Shown piece by piece: positions 1 to 10,010 of a stretch of 64,000 bases of DNA. The stretch is from JAJCYL01 sp963664285. GTDB lineage: Bacteria; Bacteroidota; Bacteroidia; Cytophagales; Cyclobacteriaceae. A program made the position numbers and the translations under genes. The stretch is taken from NCBI GenBank assembly GCA_963664285.2, contig CAXXNX010000075.1, forward strand, positions 1-64,000, given 5' to 3'. Under the pieces are notes generated by a model. That model had not been told where the DNA came from. It saw only the letters and a program-made list of their open reading frames with translations, and made no database searches. The first letter of the stretch is position 1. Each line of letters starts with the position of its first letter.

Positions 1-386
1 GCCTCTCCCCATTCGGCTGCTCCATTCTTAGAAGCCCGGACAGTCGATGGATACATTCCTGTAAGGAAACTTGCCCTGCTTGGTGTGCAAAAAGGAGACT
101 GAACATGAGCCTTATTGAAACTCACTCCTTCCCGGACAAGACGGTCCAGATTAGGGGTTTTCACATAAGGGTTGCCCAATGCTCCTATGGTATTCCAACG
201 TTGCTGATCGGTGCAAATCCATAAGATATTCGGTGAATTGTTTTTGACCTTTATAAAAGGCTGTGCCCATTGGTCTTTGGGTTCGGGCTTGATTTTGGCT
301 TTTTGTGCACATATATTTTGAGCGGTGAAGCAGGAGCACAATATCAGGAAGCAGGGAACGATTGCGGTGTACTTATATTTTTTCAT
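1..386 (-). CDS. Sulfatase, N-terminal part (runs off the window)
   Basis: The minus strand is open from an ATG at 386 to the window edge and gives the first 128 residues of a secreted sulfatase. An N-terminal hydrophobic stretch ending near LCSC could be a signal peptide or lipobox. The alkaline-phosphatase-like fold starts at NNSPNILWICTDQQR, where D60 and Q61 should help bind calcium, and the formylglycine-generating motif CTPSR has its cysteine at residue 100. The family hydrolyses sulfate esters of glycans in the periplasm or at the cell surface. It lies directly downstream of a second sulfatase on the same strand (16-bp gap), so the two probably form an operon. The C-terminal half, and so the substrate class, cannot be seen. 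Confidence 0.85.
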   Translation of the reverse strand, partial: MKKYKYTAIVPCFLILCSCFTAQNICAQKAKIKPEPKDQWAQPFIKVKNNSPNILWICTDQQRWNTIGALGNPYVKTPNLDRLVREGVSFNKAHVQSPFCTPSRASFLTGMYPSTVRASKNGAAEWGE

Positions 387-401
387 ATCTATTTTATCAA
401 T

Positions 402-1886
402 TTATTGCTTAAACTTCAATTTCGGATCCATAAATGCAGCATACGGCACTACTACCCTGGGATTTTGATCCGTTCCCACGCCCTGGATAAGGTTGAAGAG
501 TCTTATGGCCTTTTCTTTGTCAATTAATGGGTCTGAACTTTCCTTTTGCCAGCTCAACAAGGCTGACTTCAGTTGTTCCAGAATATCAGCATAAGATTCA
601 TTATCAGAGAGATTTTTAAACTCATACGGATCTTCCTCCAAATCATAAAGCTCATATTCAGGAGGGTTTTTCATTAACTCATATGCTTCTTTGAATTGCC
701 GATCGGCATCCTTCAAAATCTCAGTATCCCCATATTTTATCAAACGATTAAATGTAAAAGCATAACCGGGATTCTCCCTTCCATGAGTCAGGTTGTGAAT
801 GAGTTTATATCGTTCATTACATACTGTTCGCTGGATGAAGGGATTATGGTTGGAATGGACATGAAACTCAGTAAACAGGAATTCTCTCCAATTCACCTCC
901 TCCTGATGCAATAATGGAAACAACGATTTTCCCGGCAAATATTCAGGAACCTGTAGTCCTGCTGCCTCAAGAAAAGTTGGGAACAGGTCAATTGTGCTCA
1001 CCAACTCCTTCGATCTTGTTGGTTTAAGTTTTTTTCCAGGCCAACTCACAATCATAGGAATGCGAACTCCTCCTTCAAAGCATGTTCTTTTTCCTCTTAA
1101 AATATCTGCGCCATGATCGCCGATGTAAACGATCAACGTATTCTCATATTTACCTGTTCTTTTCAATGCTTCAATTAAATCTCCGACGTAGGCATCTAGC
1201 CGCATCATACAGTTGTAATAATTGGCAGTCATTTCTTTTAATCGAGGATGATTGGCCCCCATATAGGGAAGAGCATCAACATCCTCTGCATCTAAAGGGC
1301 TATTTGGTAACCCATCAACCTCTCTGATAAATGGAGCATGTGCATCGGGGTGGTTTACCTGCAGGTAAAAAGGTTTATCGGCATTATGCATAAACTCCTC
1401 CGCTTCTTCTGCATATTGTGACATCTCCTTCCTTTGAAAATTGGCCGATGGAATAGCTTTGAAGTCAAAATCAAATGCAGATTCCGGATTAACATGAAGC
1501 TTACCAATGATGCCAGTGGTGTACCCTGCCAATTTAAGCGTAGTTGGAATATTAGGCGTTGATGGGTTGAACATTTGATATTTCCAGGTAGCCAAACCTA
1601 TTTGACCATTCTGGTGAGGGTACAGCCCTGTAAGAAATGCTGCCCGTGACGGAGAGCAACCAGCTTGAGGCACATAGGCTCTTTCAAATAAAACTCCCTG
1701 ATCAGCCAATTTATCAAAATTGGGTGTTTGTATTGGTGTCCCATAACAGCCCATTTCCGGCCCATTGTCTTCCGATACTATGAATAAAATATTTGGTTTA
1801 TTTTCTTGTGCCGCGACCGGAAGCGATCCAATAAAAGATAAAAGCAATACAATCGTCAACCGCAAAAATTCTGATTTAAAATTCAT
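402..1886 (-). CDS. Secreted sulfatase (arylsulfatase-like)
   Basis: A 494-residue protein with a signal peptide (cleavage likely near PVAAQ, residues 24-27). The sulfatase domain begins NKPNILFIVSEDNG, with E39, D40 and N41 in the metal site, and carries the C-type modification motif CSPSR at residues 77-81, so it needs a formylglycine-generating enzyme. A second conserved block, YIGDHG, contributes metal ligands. Length fits a single-domain sulfatase. It should remove sulfate from sulfated sugars in the periplasm, as is common in polysaccharide-degrading marine Bacteroidota. Start chosen at the ATG before the signal peptide. A second sulfatase follows 16 bp downstream. The substrate cannot be read from sequence. 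Confidence 0.93.
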   Translation of the reverse strand: MNFKSEFLRLTIVLLLSFIGSLPVAAQENKPNILFIVSEDNGPEMGCYGTPIQTPNFDKLADQGVLFERAYVPQAGCSPSRAAFLTGLYPHQNGQIGLATWKYQMFNPSTPNIPTTLKLAGYTTGIIGKLHVNPESAFDFDFKAIPSANFQRKEMSQYAEEAEEFMHNADKPFYLQVNHPDAHAPFIREVDGLPNSPLDAEDVDALPYMGANHPRLKEMTANYYNCMMRLDAYVGDLIEALKRTGKYENTLIVYIGDHGADILRGKRTCFEGGVRIPMIVSWPGKKLKPTRSKELVSTIDLFPTFLEAAGLQVPEYLPGKSLFPLLHQEEVNWREFLFTEFHVHSNHNPFIQRTVCNERYKLIHNLTHGRENPGYAFTFNRLIKYGDTEILKDADRQFKEAYELMKNPPEYELYDLEEDPYEFKNLSDNESYADILEQLKSALLSWQKESSDPLIDKEKAIRLFNLIQGVGTDQNPRVVVPYAAFMDPKLKFKQ

Positions 1887-1951
1887 CCTATCATTATTTT
1901 ATTTTTACAAGATATTTTTGATTTCTAAAATCTGTTAGCAAAGTGCTTTAA

Positions 1952-3573
1952 CCCGAAAAATTCATAGTAGACAATAAAAAACAGGCATAAATTGCTTATA
2001 TTGAGATAGTTAGACAACAAAATAAGCAATTAATTTATGCCTGAATATAAGGAAAAAGATACCGTATTTTATCGAGGAAAACAAGCTTTTAAATTTGATT
2101 TTTCAGCATCAGCGATTAGCTCAGACGGAGCGATATTGTTAAGTGAAAAAGTAGAGAGAAAGACTGGTCTATTAAAAAGCTTCGCCGCACTGATTCCTGA
2201 CTATCGAAACCCCTTTTTTATCGAATACACTTATGAAGAAATGCTTCGCCAACGGGTGTTTTTAATGATGCAGGGCTATCAGGATTGCAATGACGAACAA
2301 AAACTCCGAGAGGATCCGGTGATCCGTAAAGTACTAGATAGCGGATTATGTTCCCAGCCTACTTTAAGTCGATTTGAAAACAAGGCCGATCGGAGTCTGA
2401 TCTACCAGATGAGTCAATGGTTTGTAGACCGTTATGTAGAGGAGTTGAAAGAGAAGACTGGTCAAATCATCATTGATGTAGATGGTACCGATGACCCTAC
2501 TCATGGATCCCAACAACTCAGTTTGTATAATGGCTATTATGGACAGACTATGTACCATGAGTTGTTCTTTAAGGACGGGAACACCGGTCAGGTCATTTTA
2601 CCAGTACTACGTCCGGGCAATTGTCACTCCAACAAATGGTTTGTGGCCTTATTGAAAAGGATTGTCATTAAAATCAGAAAAAAACTGCCCTCAGTAAAGA
2701 TCCTTATTCGAGCGGATAGTGGCTTTTCAGGAGCATCTTTTTATCGGATAGCTAAGCAGTTTGACCTTCAATTTTGTTTAGGTATTAGTAGTAATGAAGT
2801 TTTAAAGACTTTTACCAAACAGACTATCATTGAAGTAAAAAAGGAATATGCTTCAAAAATCATCAAACATCAAGAGTTTGTTGGCCCGTTTACTTACCAG
2901 GCCAAAAAGCTGGGATCGTTCTGAAAAGCTGTACGCCAAAGTGGAGTCTACCGGAAAAGGAATGAATGTCCGTTACTTTGTGAGCAACTTTGAAGCGATG
3001 ACCGCTCAACAGATTTACTTTGATTTTTATGTCAAGCGAGGTGATGCCAGTGAAAATCGAATAAAGGAACTCAAAAACATGACTTATTCCGACCGGCTTT
3101 CCTGTCATCGCTACTGGGCCAATTTCATGCGTTTAATCATCGCTACCCTCTGTTATGAAATGTTCCGGCAGATTAAATTATTAATTGCCAAAACAAAACA
3201 CCACTTTGCTAAACGATGGCAAGTGGACAATATCCGGCTTTACCTGATGAAGGTTGGGGCGTGCCTGAAAGAAAGGAAAAGATCATTGACAATACAATTC
3301 TCAAGAGCCTTTAGATATCAATACCTGCTGGGCGATTTGCTTACGGTGAACTGACCGATCAGTTAAACAGTTTGATTTAATCAAAAAAATGTTCTTCCAT
3401 AAGAACACAATAGAGCTTTGACTGAAAATTGAAAAATTCTAACAAAAAAACGCTCTAATGTCCTTTGAAATCCAGAAACCTGGTTGATCTTCAAATTAAT
3501 ACATACACTCCAATCAAAAATAGTTAGCAACCCATTATTAATCCCAAAATTGGTGGCCTATGAATAATGCGGG
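1952..3573 (+). mobile_element. IS1380-type element, copy 1 (full length, transposase frameshifted)
   Basis: The left end begins CCCGAAAAATTCATAG and the right end reads, in reverse, CCCGCATTATTCATAG, giving imperfect terminal inverted repeats. TTAA stands on both sides (1948-1951 and 3574-3577). It is 1,622 bp, one longer than other copies, because of an extra A in an A-run (five instead of four) near 2904-2909 in the transposase gene. The right end abuts the 3' part of another copy at an internal TTAA of that copy, so this element inserted into a sibling. Confidence 0.95.
2037..3354 (+). pseudogene. IS1380 transposase, frameshifted (copy 1)
   Basis: Same protein as the 438-residue transposase of the intact copies, but a single inserted A after codon 290 shifts the frame: the first reading frame ends at 2924 and the rest continues to 3354 in another frame. 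The DDE residues D147 and D227 are in the first half and E339 in the second, so no complete catalytic domain is made. A sequencing error in the homopolymer is possible. Confidence 0.9.
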
Positions 3574-4783
3574 TTAAGTCGATTTGAAAACAAGGCCGAT
3601 CGGAGTCTGATCTACCAGATGAGTCAATGGTTTGTAGACCGTTATGTAGAGGAGTTGAAAGAGAAGACTGGTCAAATCATCATTGATGTAGATGGTACCG
3701 ATGACCCTACTCATGGATCCCAACAACTCAGTTTGTATAATGGCTATTATGGACAGACTATGTACCATGAGTTGTTCTTTAAGGACGGGAACACCGGTCA
3801 GGTCATTTTACCAGTACTACGTCCGGGCAATTGTCACTCCAACAAATGGTTTGTGGCCTTATTGAAAAGGATTGTCATTAAAATCAGAAAAAAACTGCCC
3901 TCAGTAAAGATCCTTATTCGAGCGGATAGTGGCTTTTCAGGAGCATCTTTTTATCGGATAGCTAAGCAGTTTGACCTTCAATTTTGTTTAGGTATTAGTA
4001 GTAATGAAGTTTTAAAGACTTTTACCAAACAGACTATCATTGAAGTAAAAAGGAATATGCTTCAAAAATCATCAAACATCAAGAGTTTGTTGGCCCGTTT
4101 ACTTACCAGGCCAAAAGCTGGGATCGTTCTGAAAAGCTGTACGCCAAAGTGGAGTCTACCGGAAAAGGAATAAATGTCCGTTACTTTGTGAGCAACTTTG
4201 AAGCGATGACCGCTCAACAGATTTACTTTGATTTTTATGTCAAGCGAGGTGATGCCAGTGAAAATCGAATAAAGGAACTCAAAAACATGACTTATTCCGA
4301 CCGGCTTTCCTGTCATCGCTACTGGGCCAATTTCATGCGTTTAATCATCGCTACCCTCTGTTATGAAATGTTCCGGCAGATTAAATTATTAATTGCCAAA
4401 ACAAAAACACCACTTTGCTAAACGATGGCAAGTGGACAATATCCGGCTTTACCTGATGAAGGTTGGGGCGTGCCTGAAAGAAAGGAAAAGATCATTGACA
4501 ATACAACTCTCAAGAGCCTTTAGATATCAATACCTGCTGGGCGATTTGCTTACGGTGAACTGACCGATCAGTTAAACAGTTTGAGTTTAATCAAAAAAAT
4601 GTTCTTCCATAAGAACACAATAGAGCTTTGACTGAAAATTGAAAAATTCTAACAAAAAAACGCTCTAATGTCCTTTGAAATCCAGAAACCTGGTTGATCT
4701 TCAAATTAATACATACACTCCAATCAAAAATAGTTAGCAACCCATTATTAATCCCAAAATTGGTGGCCTATGAATAATGCGGG
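3574..4783 (+). mobile_element. IS1380-type element, copy 2 (3' fragment)
   Basis: Begins at the internal TTAA of the transposase gene (codons 109-110 region) and runs to a normal right end followed by TTAA at 4784-4787. The 5' part is missing. TTAA lies outside both ends of the copy 1/copy 2 block (1948-1951 and 4784-4787), as expected if copy 2 was the original insertion and copy 1 later landed inside it, after which recombination between the two identical 5' parts removed one of them. The reading frame also has two indels: a lost A near 4050 and an extra A near 4405. Confidence 0.9.
3576..4563 (+). pseudogene. IS1380 transposase, 3' remnant with two indels
   Basis: Encodes the central and C-terminal transposase segments (from SRFENKADRS onward, including the IDVDGTDDPTHG and IRADSGFSG blocks), but a lost A near 4050 and an extra A near 4405 break the frame twice. 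It cannot make a working enzyme. Confidence 0.85.
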
Positions 4784-4798
4784 TTAAATCGTTTGTCA

Positions 4799-5791
4799 TC
4801 ATGGCAATAAGGTGGCAGGCGTTATTTCCTTAAAAGTGGACATGGCAGAAGGAGGTTTATCATTGAGTTTCTGTCCTGACAACACCTGTTCATACAATTC
4901 CAGATATCTACGAGTCATCAGTTCGGAGGTGAAATTTTTCATTACATATGTCTGGCAAGTTTCTGGGGAATATTCGAGTTCGAGTATTGCGGTCGTCAGC
5001 TCACTTTCGGAGTTAGACAGGAAGCCAACTTCTCTGTTCACAATTTCAGGTAAGGAGCCGTGAGTAGTACCAAAAACCGGGCAACCCAGGTAAAGGCTCT
5101 CAATCATGGCGATGCCGAAGGGCTCGTTCCAAAGGACTGGAAAGATCAACCCTTTGGAATGGTTAAGAATGTCATTTTTCAGTTGGCCTGCTACCATGCC
5201 ATGGAATTTTATCTGGTTATCGAACAGGTGAGTCGCTCTTCTCTTCGTATTGATTCTGCTTCCGCCAATCACATGAATTTGCTCACCGGCATTTCTGGCA
5301 ATTTTAATGGCACCATTGAGGTTCTTGGCTCTCCAGTTTGCTTTTGCCAGGAAATGAAAATAATCACGGTTCACATCCAATTGAGAATTTCCATATTCTT
5401 CAGTGTCTATCCCATTGTAAACAAAACATTCCGACTTATGCCTTCGGGCATGATTTTTTGACACAAAGATTGTGTTCTGATCCAGGGGTTTAAATTTATC
5501 CTGATTGGGAACATTGCCTTGGTTTGTTACTAAGTATGGTTTATTAATTTCTTCCCGCGGTTGAAAAAACAGATGGACCAAATTGATCTCTTCAGGGATT
5601 TGATCATTTAGGGTTTTGGTGTGATTATATTCCAGTATTTTGGCAAAAGGGCAGGTAGAGACTCGATTGACAAGATAAGTCACCTGGTGACCCAGCCGCA
5701 CCAATTCTTTTCCCAGCCACCACATGATTCTTTCGGTACCTCCGTAGGTAATTACAGGAATCTTAGTTTGGTGGGCAATTAGGATACGCAT
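4799..5791 (-). CDS. Glycosyltransferase family 4 protein
   Basis: A 330-residue cytoplasmic glycosyltransferase of the GT-B fold. The N-terminus MRILIAHQTKIPVITYGGTER, with a Gly-Gly-Thr-Glu-Arg acceptor-side loop, is typical of GT4. The C-terminal nucleotide-sugar site is seen as WNEPFGIAMIESLYLGCPVFG (about residues 235-260), containing the conserved E-x7-E pair. It probably transfers a sugar from a nucleotide donor to a polysaccharide or lipid acceptor; the sugar is unknown. It stands alone, with an IS1380 fragment ending only 15 bp beyond its stop and an intergenic repeat upstream. Confidence 0.85.
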   Translation of the reverse strand: MRILIAHQTKIPVITYGGTERIMWWLGKELVRLGHQVTYLVNRVSTCPFAKILEYNHTKTLNDQIPEEINLVHLFFQPREEINKPYLVTNQGNVPNQDKFKPLDQNTIFVSKNHARRHKSECFVYNGIDTEEYGNSQLDVNRDYFHFLAKANWRAKNLNGAIKIARNAGEQIHVIGGSRINTKRRATHLFDNQIKFHGMVAGQLKNDILNHSKGLIFPVLWNEPFGIAMIESLYLGCPVFGTTHGSLPEIVNREVGFLSNSESELTTAILELEYSPETCQTYVMKNFTSELMTRRYLELYEQVLSGQKLNDKPPSAMSTFKEITPATLLP

Positions 5792-5820
5792 AAGTGCAAA
5801 TTAATCACGATGCAACCTTG

Positions 5821-5930
5821 ACACCCCTCTGAATCTCCCTCAAGTGGAGAATTGATTTGGTTATTGAGGCAGCACTCGCCAAAATAAACGAAAATCACTC
5901 CTCGCTTGAGGGAGGTGCAGGAGGGTGTTT
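5821..5930. repeat. REP-like intergenic repeat, family A copy 1
   Basis: About 110 bp with inverted ends: ACACCCCTCTGAATCTCCCT on the left and its imperfect complement GGAGGTGCAGGAGGGTGT on the right, around a variable centre. Two more copies lie at 39652-39769 and, split by an IS, 51517-53251. All are in non-coding gaps. No reading frame. Confidence 0.75.
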
Positions 5931-5959
5931 ACTTTTAGAGAAGTATCTCTACCCTTAGC

Positions 5960-7822
5960 CTAATTCTTCTTTTTACCCTCAATTCCCAATTGTAATCCGA
6001 AGGGGAAGACATTGTTAGATCGGTCAATGTCCGCTATTCTCTGTGTAGCATCAATTTCCATGTGCTTGATGCTACTCATATTACCTGGAATAGTTAATTT
6101 GTAATAGGGATGTGTCCATGGCCAATCAGAGTAAACTGACCAGCCAAAATCTTCTATTTCTTGTAATTTTTCGCCACGTATTACTGACAATGGGATATAA
6201 AAAACTACTTTCTCCCCATTTTCATATTCAACGAACAACTCCACCGGCATGGGCATTTTCCCTATTTTCTCTATCAATACCTCGGTCTCCCCACCTTTAC
6301 TCTGTACGGATTTTATAGCATAATCTATATAGTGTGTAGTGTTAATGAAATACTCGAAATACCAATCCAATTCCAACCCAGAATGCTTCTCCATTACCCG
6401 CTTAAAATCTGTGGCATTGGGATGCTTAAATTTCCATTCGTTATAATATCTTCTCAGACCACTATAGAATACGCTTTTACCTAGTATATAACAAAGCTGA
6501 TTCAGCGAAATGGCACCCTTTGAATAGGCTCCTACTCCGTAAGCTGCATTCGAGCTATAATGGTCAGCGTGAGTGCTTAAAGGCTCTTCCTTACCGCTCT
6601 TCACCAGTGCGAAATAATTATTATAACTTCCTGCCAGGGGATGTATACTACTTTTTTTTTCATAAATGTGATGTTTGGTAATGGCTGAAGCGAATGATGT
6701 AAACCCCTCATCCATCCAAGGATAGAGGCTTTCATTGGTTCCGAGGATCATTTGGTACCAACTGTGAAGTGCTTCGTGAACTGTCACACTCACCAGGCTA
6801 CTTAAACTACGACGCCCTGTAACCAGTGTAGCCATTGGGTATTCCATTCCACCATCTCCACCTTGTATGACAGAATATTTTTTGTAGGGATATTTTCCAA
6901 AGGTCTGATTCATGAACTGAAAAGCCTTGATGGTCATCGGTTGAAGTTCCTTCCAGTTTTGTACCAGCGTATCTTTCTGATAAAAGAAATGTAATTCCGG
7001 TCCGTCAGGTACTTGTATGATATCATGGGTATAATCCCTGTCTGCAGTCCATACGAAATCATGGACATTTTCAGCTTTCCAATGCCAGGTAAGATTTTTA
7101 TTATCCTTTCGATTGATCTTTTTGACACTAGGGTAACCATGACCAATAGCTTCAGGGTTTTGAAGGTGACCAGTAGCAGCCATCAAATAAGAGCTATCAA
7201 TAGTGATCTTAATGTCAAAGTCACCCCATACACCATAAAACTCTCTTGCAACGTATGGATTTGCATGCCAGCCTTCGTAGTCATATTCTGCTAGCTTAGG
7301 ATACCATTGCGCCATTGAATAATCAATACCTTCTTTATTGTTTCTACCACTTCTTCTGATTTGAATGGGAACCTGGCTCTCAAATTTCATAGTAAAGGTT
7401 GATTTCTTACCGGGAAGGATAGGCTTATCCAGCTCTACTTCCAGGGTGGTGCCCTCAATATGATAATCGAGTTTTTTACCGTTCTGTTTGAGGGAATTTA
7501 TCTTGTGATAGCCAACCTCGAAGTCTTCTAAATATGAAATGCGATCACGGATCCTGTTGTCCGGATCAGGCAATATCCGAGACCTAACATCCATCATACT
7601 TCCTGGCTGAAATGCATTGAAATATAAATGATAAAACACTTTACTTAAGGTGTCGGGAGAGTTATTGAAGTAAACGATTTTCTGGTCACCGGTAAATTGG
7701 TGGGTGGATACATCAAAATTGATGTCCATTTTATACTCGACTCGCTGTTGCCACCGATCAGTTTGGGCAGAAACATTGGTAATGAGGGCAAAAACAAACA
7801 GGCTTGTTGATAATAATCTCAT
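5960..7822 (-). CDS. M1-family zinc metallopeptidase
   Basis: A 620-residue secreted peptidase. I chose the ATG at 7822 because it opens a signal peptide (MRLLSTSLFVFALITNVSAQ); an upstream ATG at 7876 would add 18 non-secretory residues. An N-terminal beta-sandwich is followed by the M1 catalytic domain: GGMEYP (the GAMEN-like substrate loop) and HEALH near residue 349 with the downstream glutamate in WMDEGF, together the HExxH-x18-E zinc site. It should cleave peptides from their N-terminus in the periplasm or outside. The upstream region is cut by an IS1595 end 79 bp from the start, so its native promoter may be displaced. Confidence 0.92.
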   Translation of the reverse strand: MRLLSTSLFVFALITNVSAQTDRWQQRVEYKMDINFDVSTHQFTGDQKIVYFNNSPDTLSKVFYHLYFNAFQPGSMMDVRSRILPDPDNRIRDRISYLEDFEVGYHKINSLKQNGKKLDYHIEGTTLEVELDKPILPGKKSTFTMKFESQVPIQIRRSGRNNKEGIDYSMAQWYPKLAEYDYEGWHANPYVAREFYGVWGDFDIKITIDSSYLMAATGHLQNPEAIGHGYPSVKKINRKDNKNLTWHWKAENVHDFVWTADRDYTHDIIQVPDGPELHFFYQKDTLVQNWKELQPMTIKAFQFMNQTFGKYPYKKYSVIQGGDGGMEYPMATLVTGRRSLSSLVSVTVHEALHSWYQMILGTNESLYPWMDEGFTSFASAITKHHIYEKKSSIHPLAGSYNNYFALVKSGKEEPLSTHADHYSSNAAYGVGAYSKGAISLNQLCYILGKSVFYSGLRRYYNEWKFKHPNATDFKRVMEKHSGLELDWYFEYFINTTHYIDYAIKSVQSKGGETEVLIEKIGKMPMPVELFVEYENGEKVVFYIPLSVIRGEKLQEIEDFGWSVYSDWPWTHPYYKLTIPGNMSSIKHMEIDATQRIADIDRSNNVFPFGLQLGIEGKKKN

Positions 7823-7944
7823 GTATTTACAATCTGACCGTAAGATTAAAATAATTTTCAAATGCTCCATTGACAAAATTTATGGATGGTTAGTAAATTT
7901 GGCTAAGTTCTAAATAACACAGCAATTATTATTATCTTCGCTAT

Positions 7945-8555
7945 ATGATATCAAGTCAAGAGATCAAAAATTTATTTGCACAATTGCCGATAAGTTCCCA
8001 AACCGAATTGTTGGATGAGTTGCTCCAGGAGCAGGAATTACAAGGCAAAGTATTGATTGCCGCTCAACAACAAATAGCAGAGAAAAGAAAGAAGAAACCC
8101 TGTCCAAATTGCACAAGCGAGAAGGCATATAAGAGGGGCAGACAAAAAGGTGTGCAGATGTATCAGTGCAATGAATGTAAAAGATGGTACAGTGAAACAA
8201 CAGGGACACCTTTGTATGACATCAAGCTTAAATCAAAATGGCAATCTTATCTGCGCTGCATGGAGCAGGGCATGCCGATAAAAAAGATAGCAAAACAAAT
8301 CGGAATAAGCATCCAGACAAGCTTCGACTGGCGGCATAAGATATTGAGTTCACTAAATAAGTTTGTTCCCGAACAGTTATCCTCGGAAGTAGAATGTGAT
8401 GAATTGGAACTGGCACTTAACAACAAGGGCAGTCGAAATTTAGATAGGGCAGCAAGAAAGAGGGGAAACGATTTCATACGGAATATGGGAAAGGAAGAGG
8501 TCACAGTTGTCCAGGTAGTAACAGCGGTTGAACGCAAGGGGGAGAAGTACCTTAA
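7945..8555 (+). pseudogene. IS1595 transposase, truncated
   Basis: Encodes about the first 203 of 308 residues: an N-terminal segment, a zinc ribbon (CPNC and CNEC) at about residues 52-75, an HTH region, and the start of the ISXO2-like catalytic domain (VECDELE). IS1380 begins at codon 204, and the remaining catalytic part is absent from the other side, so the protein is dead. Confidence 0.9.
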
Positions 8556-8585
8556 CCCGAAAAATTCATAGTAGACAATAAAAAA

Positions 8586-8647
8586 CAGGCATAAATTGCT
8601 TATATTGAGATAGTTAGACAACAAAATAAGCAATTAATTTATGCCTG
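8586..8647 (+). promoter_or_regulatory. Start-codon-sequestering hairpin of the IS1380 transposase
   Basis: CAGGCATAAATTGCTTAT (8586-8603) is complementary to the stretch 8626-8647, which reads ATAAGCAA, four unpaired bases, then TTTATGCCTG. The transposase ATG (8641-8643) lies inside the second arm. Any transcript that starts outside the element would fold and hide the start codon, whereas a transcript starting between the arms would not. The same structure is present in every copy that retains the 5' end. Translational blocking of read-through mRNA is known for other IS; here it is inferred from the sequence. Confidence 0.65.
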
Positions 8648-9957
8648 AATATAAGGAAAAAGATACCGTATTTTATCGAGGAAAACAAGCTTTTAAATTT
8701 GATTTTTCAGCATCAGCGATTAGCTCAGACGGAGCGATATTGTTAAGTGAAAAAGTAGAGAGAAAGACTGGTCTATTAAAAAGCTTCGCCGCACTGATTC
8801 CTGACTATCGAAACCCCTTTTTTATCGAATACACTTATGAAGAAATGCTTCGCCAACGGGTGTTTTTAATGATGCAGGGCTATCAGGATTGCAATGACGA
8901 ACAAAAACTCCGAGAGGATCCGGTGATCCGTAAAGTACTAGATAGCGGATTATGTTCCCAGCCTACTTTAAGTCGATTTGAAAACAAGGCCGATCGGAGT
9001 CTGATCTACCAGATGAGTCAATGGTTTGTAGACCGTTATGTAGAGGAGTTGAAAGAGAAGACTGGTCAAATCATCATTGATGTAGATGGTACCGATGACC
9101 CTACTCATGGATCCCAACAACTCAGTTTGTATAATGGCTATTATGGACAGACTATGTACCATGAGTTGTTCTTTAAGGACGGGAACACCGGTCAGGTCAT
9201 TTTACCAGTACTACGTCCGGGCAATTGTCACTCCAACAAATGGTTTGTGGCCTTATTGAAAAGGATTGTCATTAAAATCAGAAAAAAACTGCCCTCAGTA
9301 AAGATCCTTATTCGAGCGGATAGTGGCTTTTCAGGAGCATCTTTTTATCGGATAGCTAAGCAGTTTGACCTTCAATTTTGTTTAGGTATTAGTAGTAATG
9401 AAGTTTTAAAGACTTTTACCAAACAGACTATCATTGAAGTAAAAAAGGAATATGCTTCAAAAATCATCAAACATCAAGAGTTTGTTGGCCCGTTTACTTA
9501 CCAGGCCAAAAGCTGGGATCGTTCTGAAAAGCTGTACGCCAAAGTGGAGTCTACCGGAAAAGGAATGAATGTCCGTTACTTTGTGAGCAACTTTGAAGCG
9601 ATGACCGCTCAACAGATTTACTTTGATTTTTATGTCAAGCGAGGTGATGCCAGTGAAAATCGAATAAAGGAACTCAAAAACATGACTTATTCCGACCGGC
9701 TTTCCTGTCATCGCTACTGGGCCAATTTCATGCGTTTAATCATCGCTACCCTCTGTTATGAAATGTTCCGGCAGATTAAATTATTAATTGCCAAAACAAA
9801 ACACCACTTTGCTAAACGATGGCAAGTGGACAATATCCGGCTTTACCTGATGAAGGTTGGGGCGTGCCTGAAAGAAAGGAAAAGATCATTGACAATACAA
9901 TTCTCAAGAGCCTTTAGATATCAATACCTGCTGGGCGATTTGCTTACGGTGAACTGA
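8641..9957 (+). CDS. IS1380-family transposase (copy 3)
   Basis: A 438-residue DDE transposase. Blocks typical of IS1380 are visible: IIIDVDGTDDPTHG (first Asp, D147), YNGYYGQTMYHELFF, PVLRPGNCHSN, IRADSGFSG (second Asp, D227) and YVKRGDASENRIKE (catalytic Glu, E339). It should cut the element from TTAA-flanked DNA and rejoin it. Copies 3, 4, 5, 8 and 9 encode proteins that look identical to each other, so the spread is recent. The stop codon lies in a small inverted repeat (AACTGA...TCAGTT). Confidence 0.96.
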   Translation: MPEYKEKDTVFYRGKQAFKFDFSASAISSDGAILLSEKVERKTGLLKSFAALIPDYRNPFFIEYTYEEMLRQRVFLMMQGYQDCNDEQKLREDPVIRKVLDSGLCSQPTLSRFENKADRSLIYQMSQWFVDRYVEELKEKTGQIIIDVDGTDDPTHGSQQLSLYNGYYGQTMYHELFFKDGNTGQVILPVLRPGNCHSNKWFVALLKRIVIKIRKKLPSVKILIRADSGFSGASFYRIAKQFDLQFCLGISSNEVLKTFTKQTIIEVKKEYASKIIKHQEFVGPFTYQAKSWDRSEKLYAKVESTGKGMNVRYFVSNFEAMTAQQIYFDFYVKRGDASENRIKELKNMTYSDRLSCHRYWANFMRLIIATLCYEMFRQIKLLIAKTKHHFAKRWQVDNIRLYLMKVGACLKERKRSLTIQFSRAFRYQYLLGDLLTVN

Positions 9958-9992
9958 CCGATCAGTTAAACAGTTTGATTTAATCAAAAAAA

Positions 9993-10010
9993 TGTTCTTC
10001 CATAAGAACA
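9993..10010 (-). terminator. Inward-facing terminator at the IS1380 right end
   Basis: TGTTCTT-CCAT-AAGAACA is a perfect 7-bp stem. On the minus strand it is followed by seven Ts, so it should stop transcription entering the element antisense from its right flank. On the plus strand there is no T-run. It is present at the same place in all copies. Confidence 0.55.

Noticed and set aside
8968..9711. Antisense reading frames of 64 and 84 codons recurring in every IS1380 copy
   Set aside because: They exist only because the same element is repeated; they overlap the transposase on the opposite strand and show no independent coding features.
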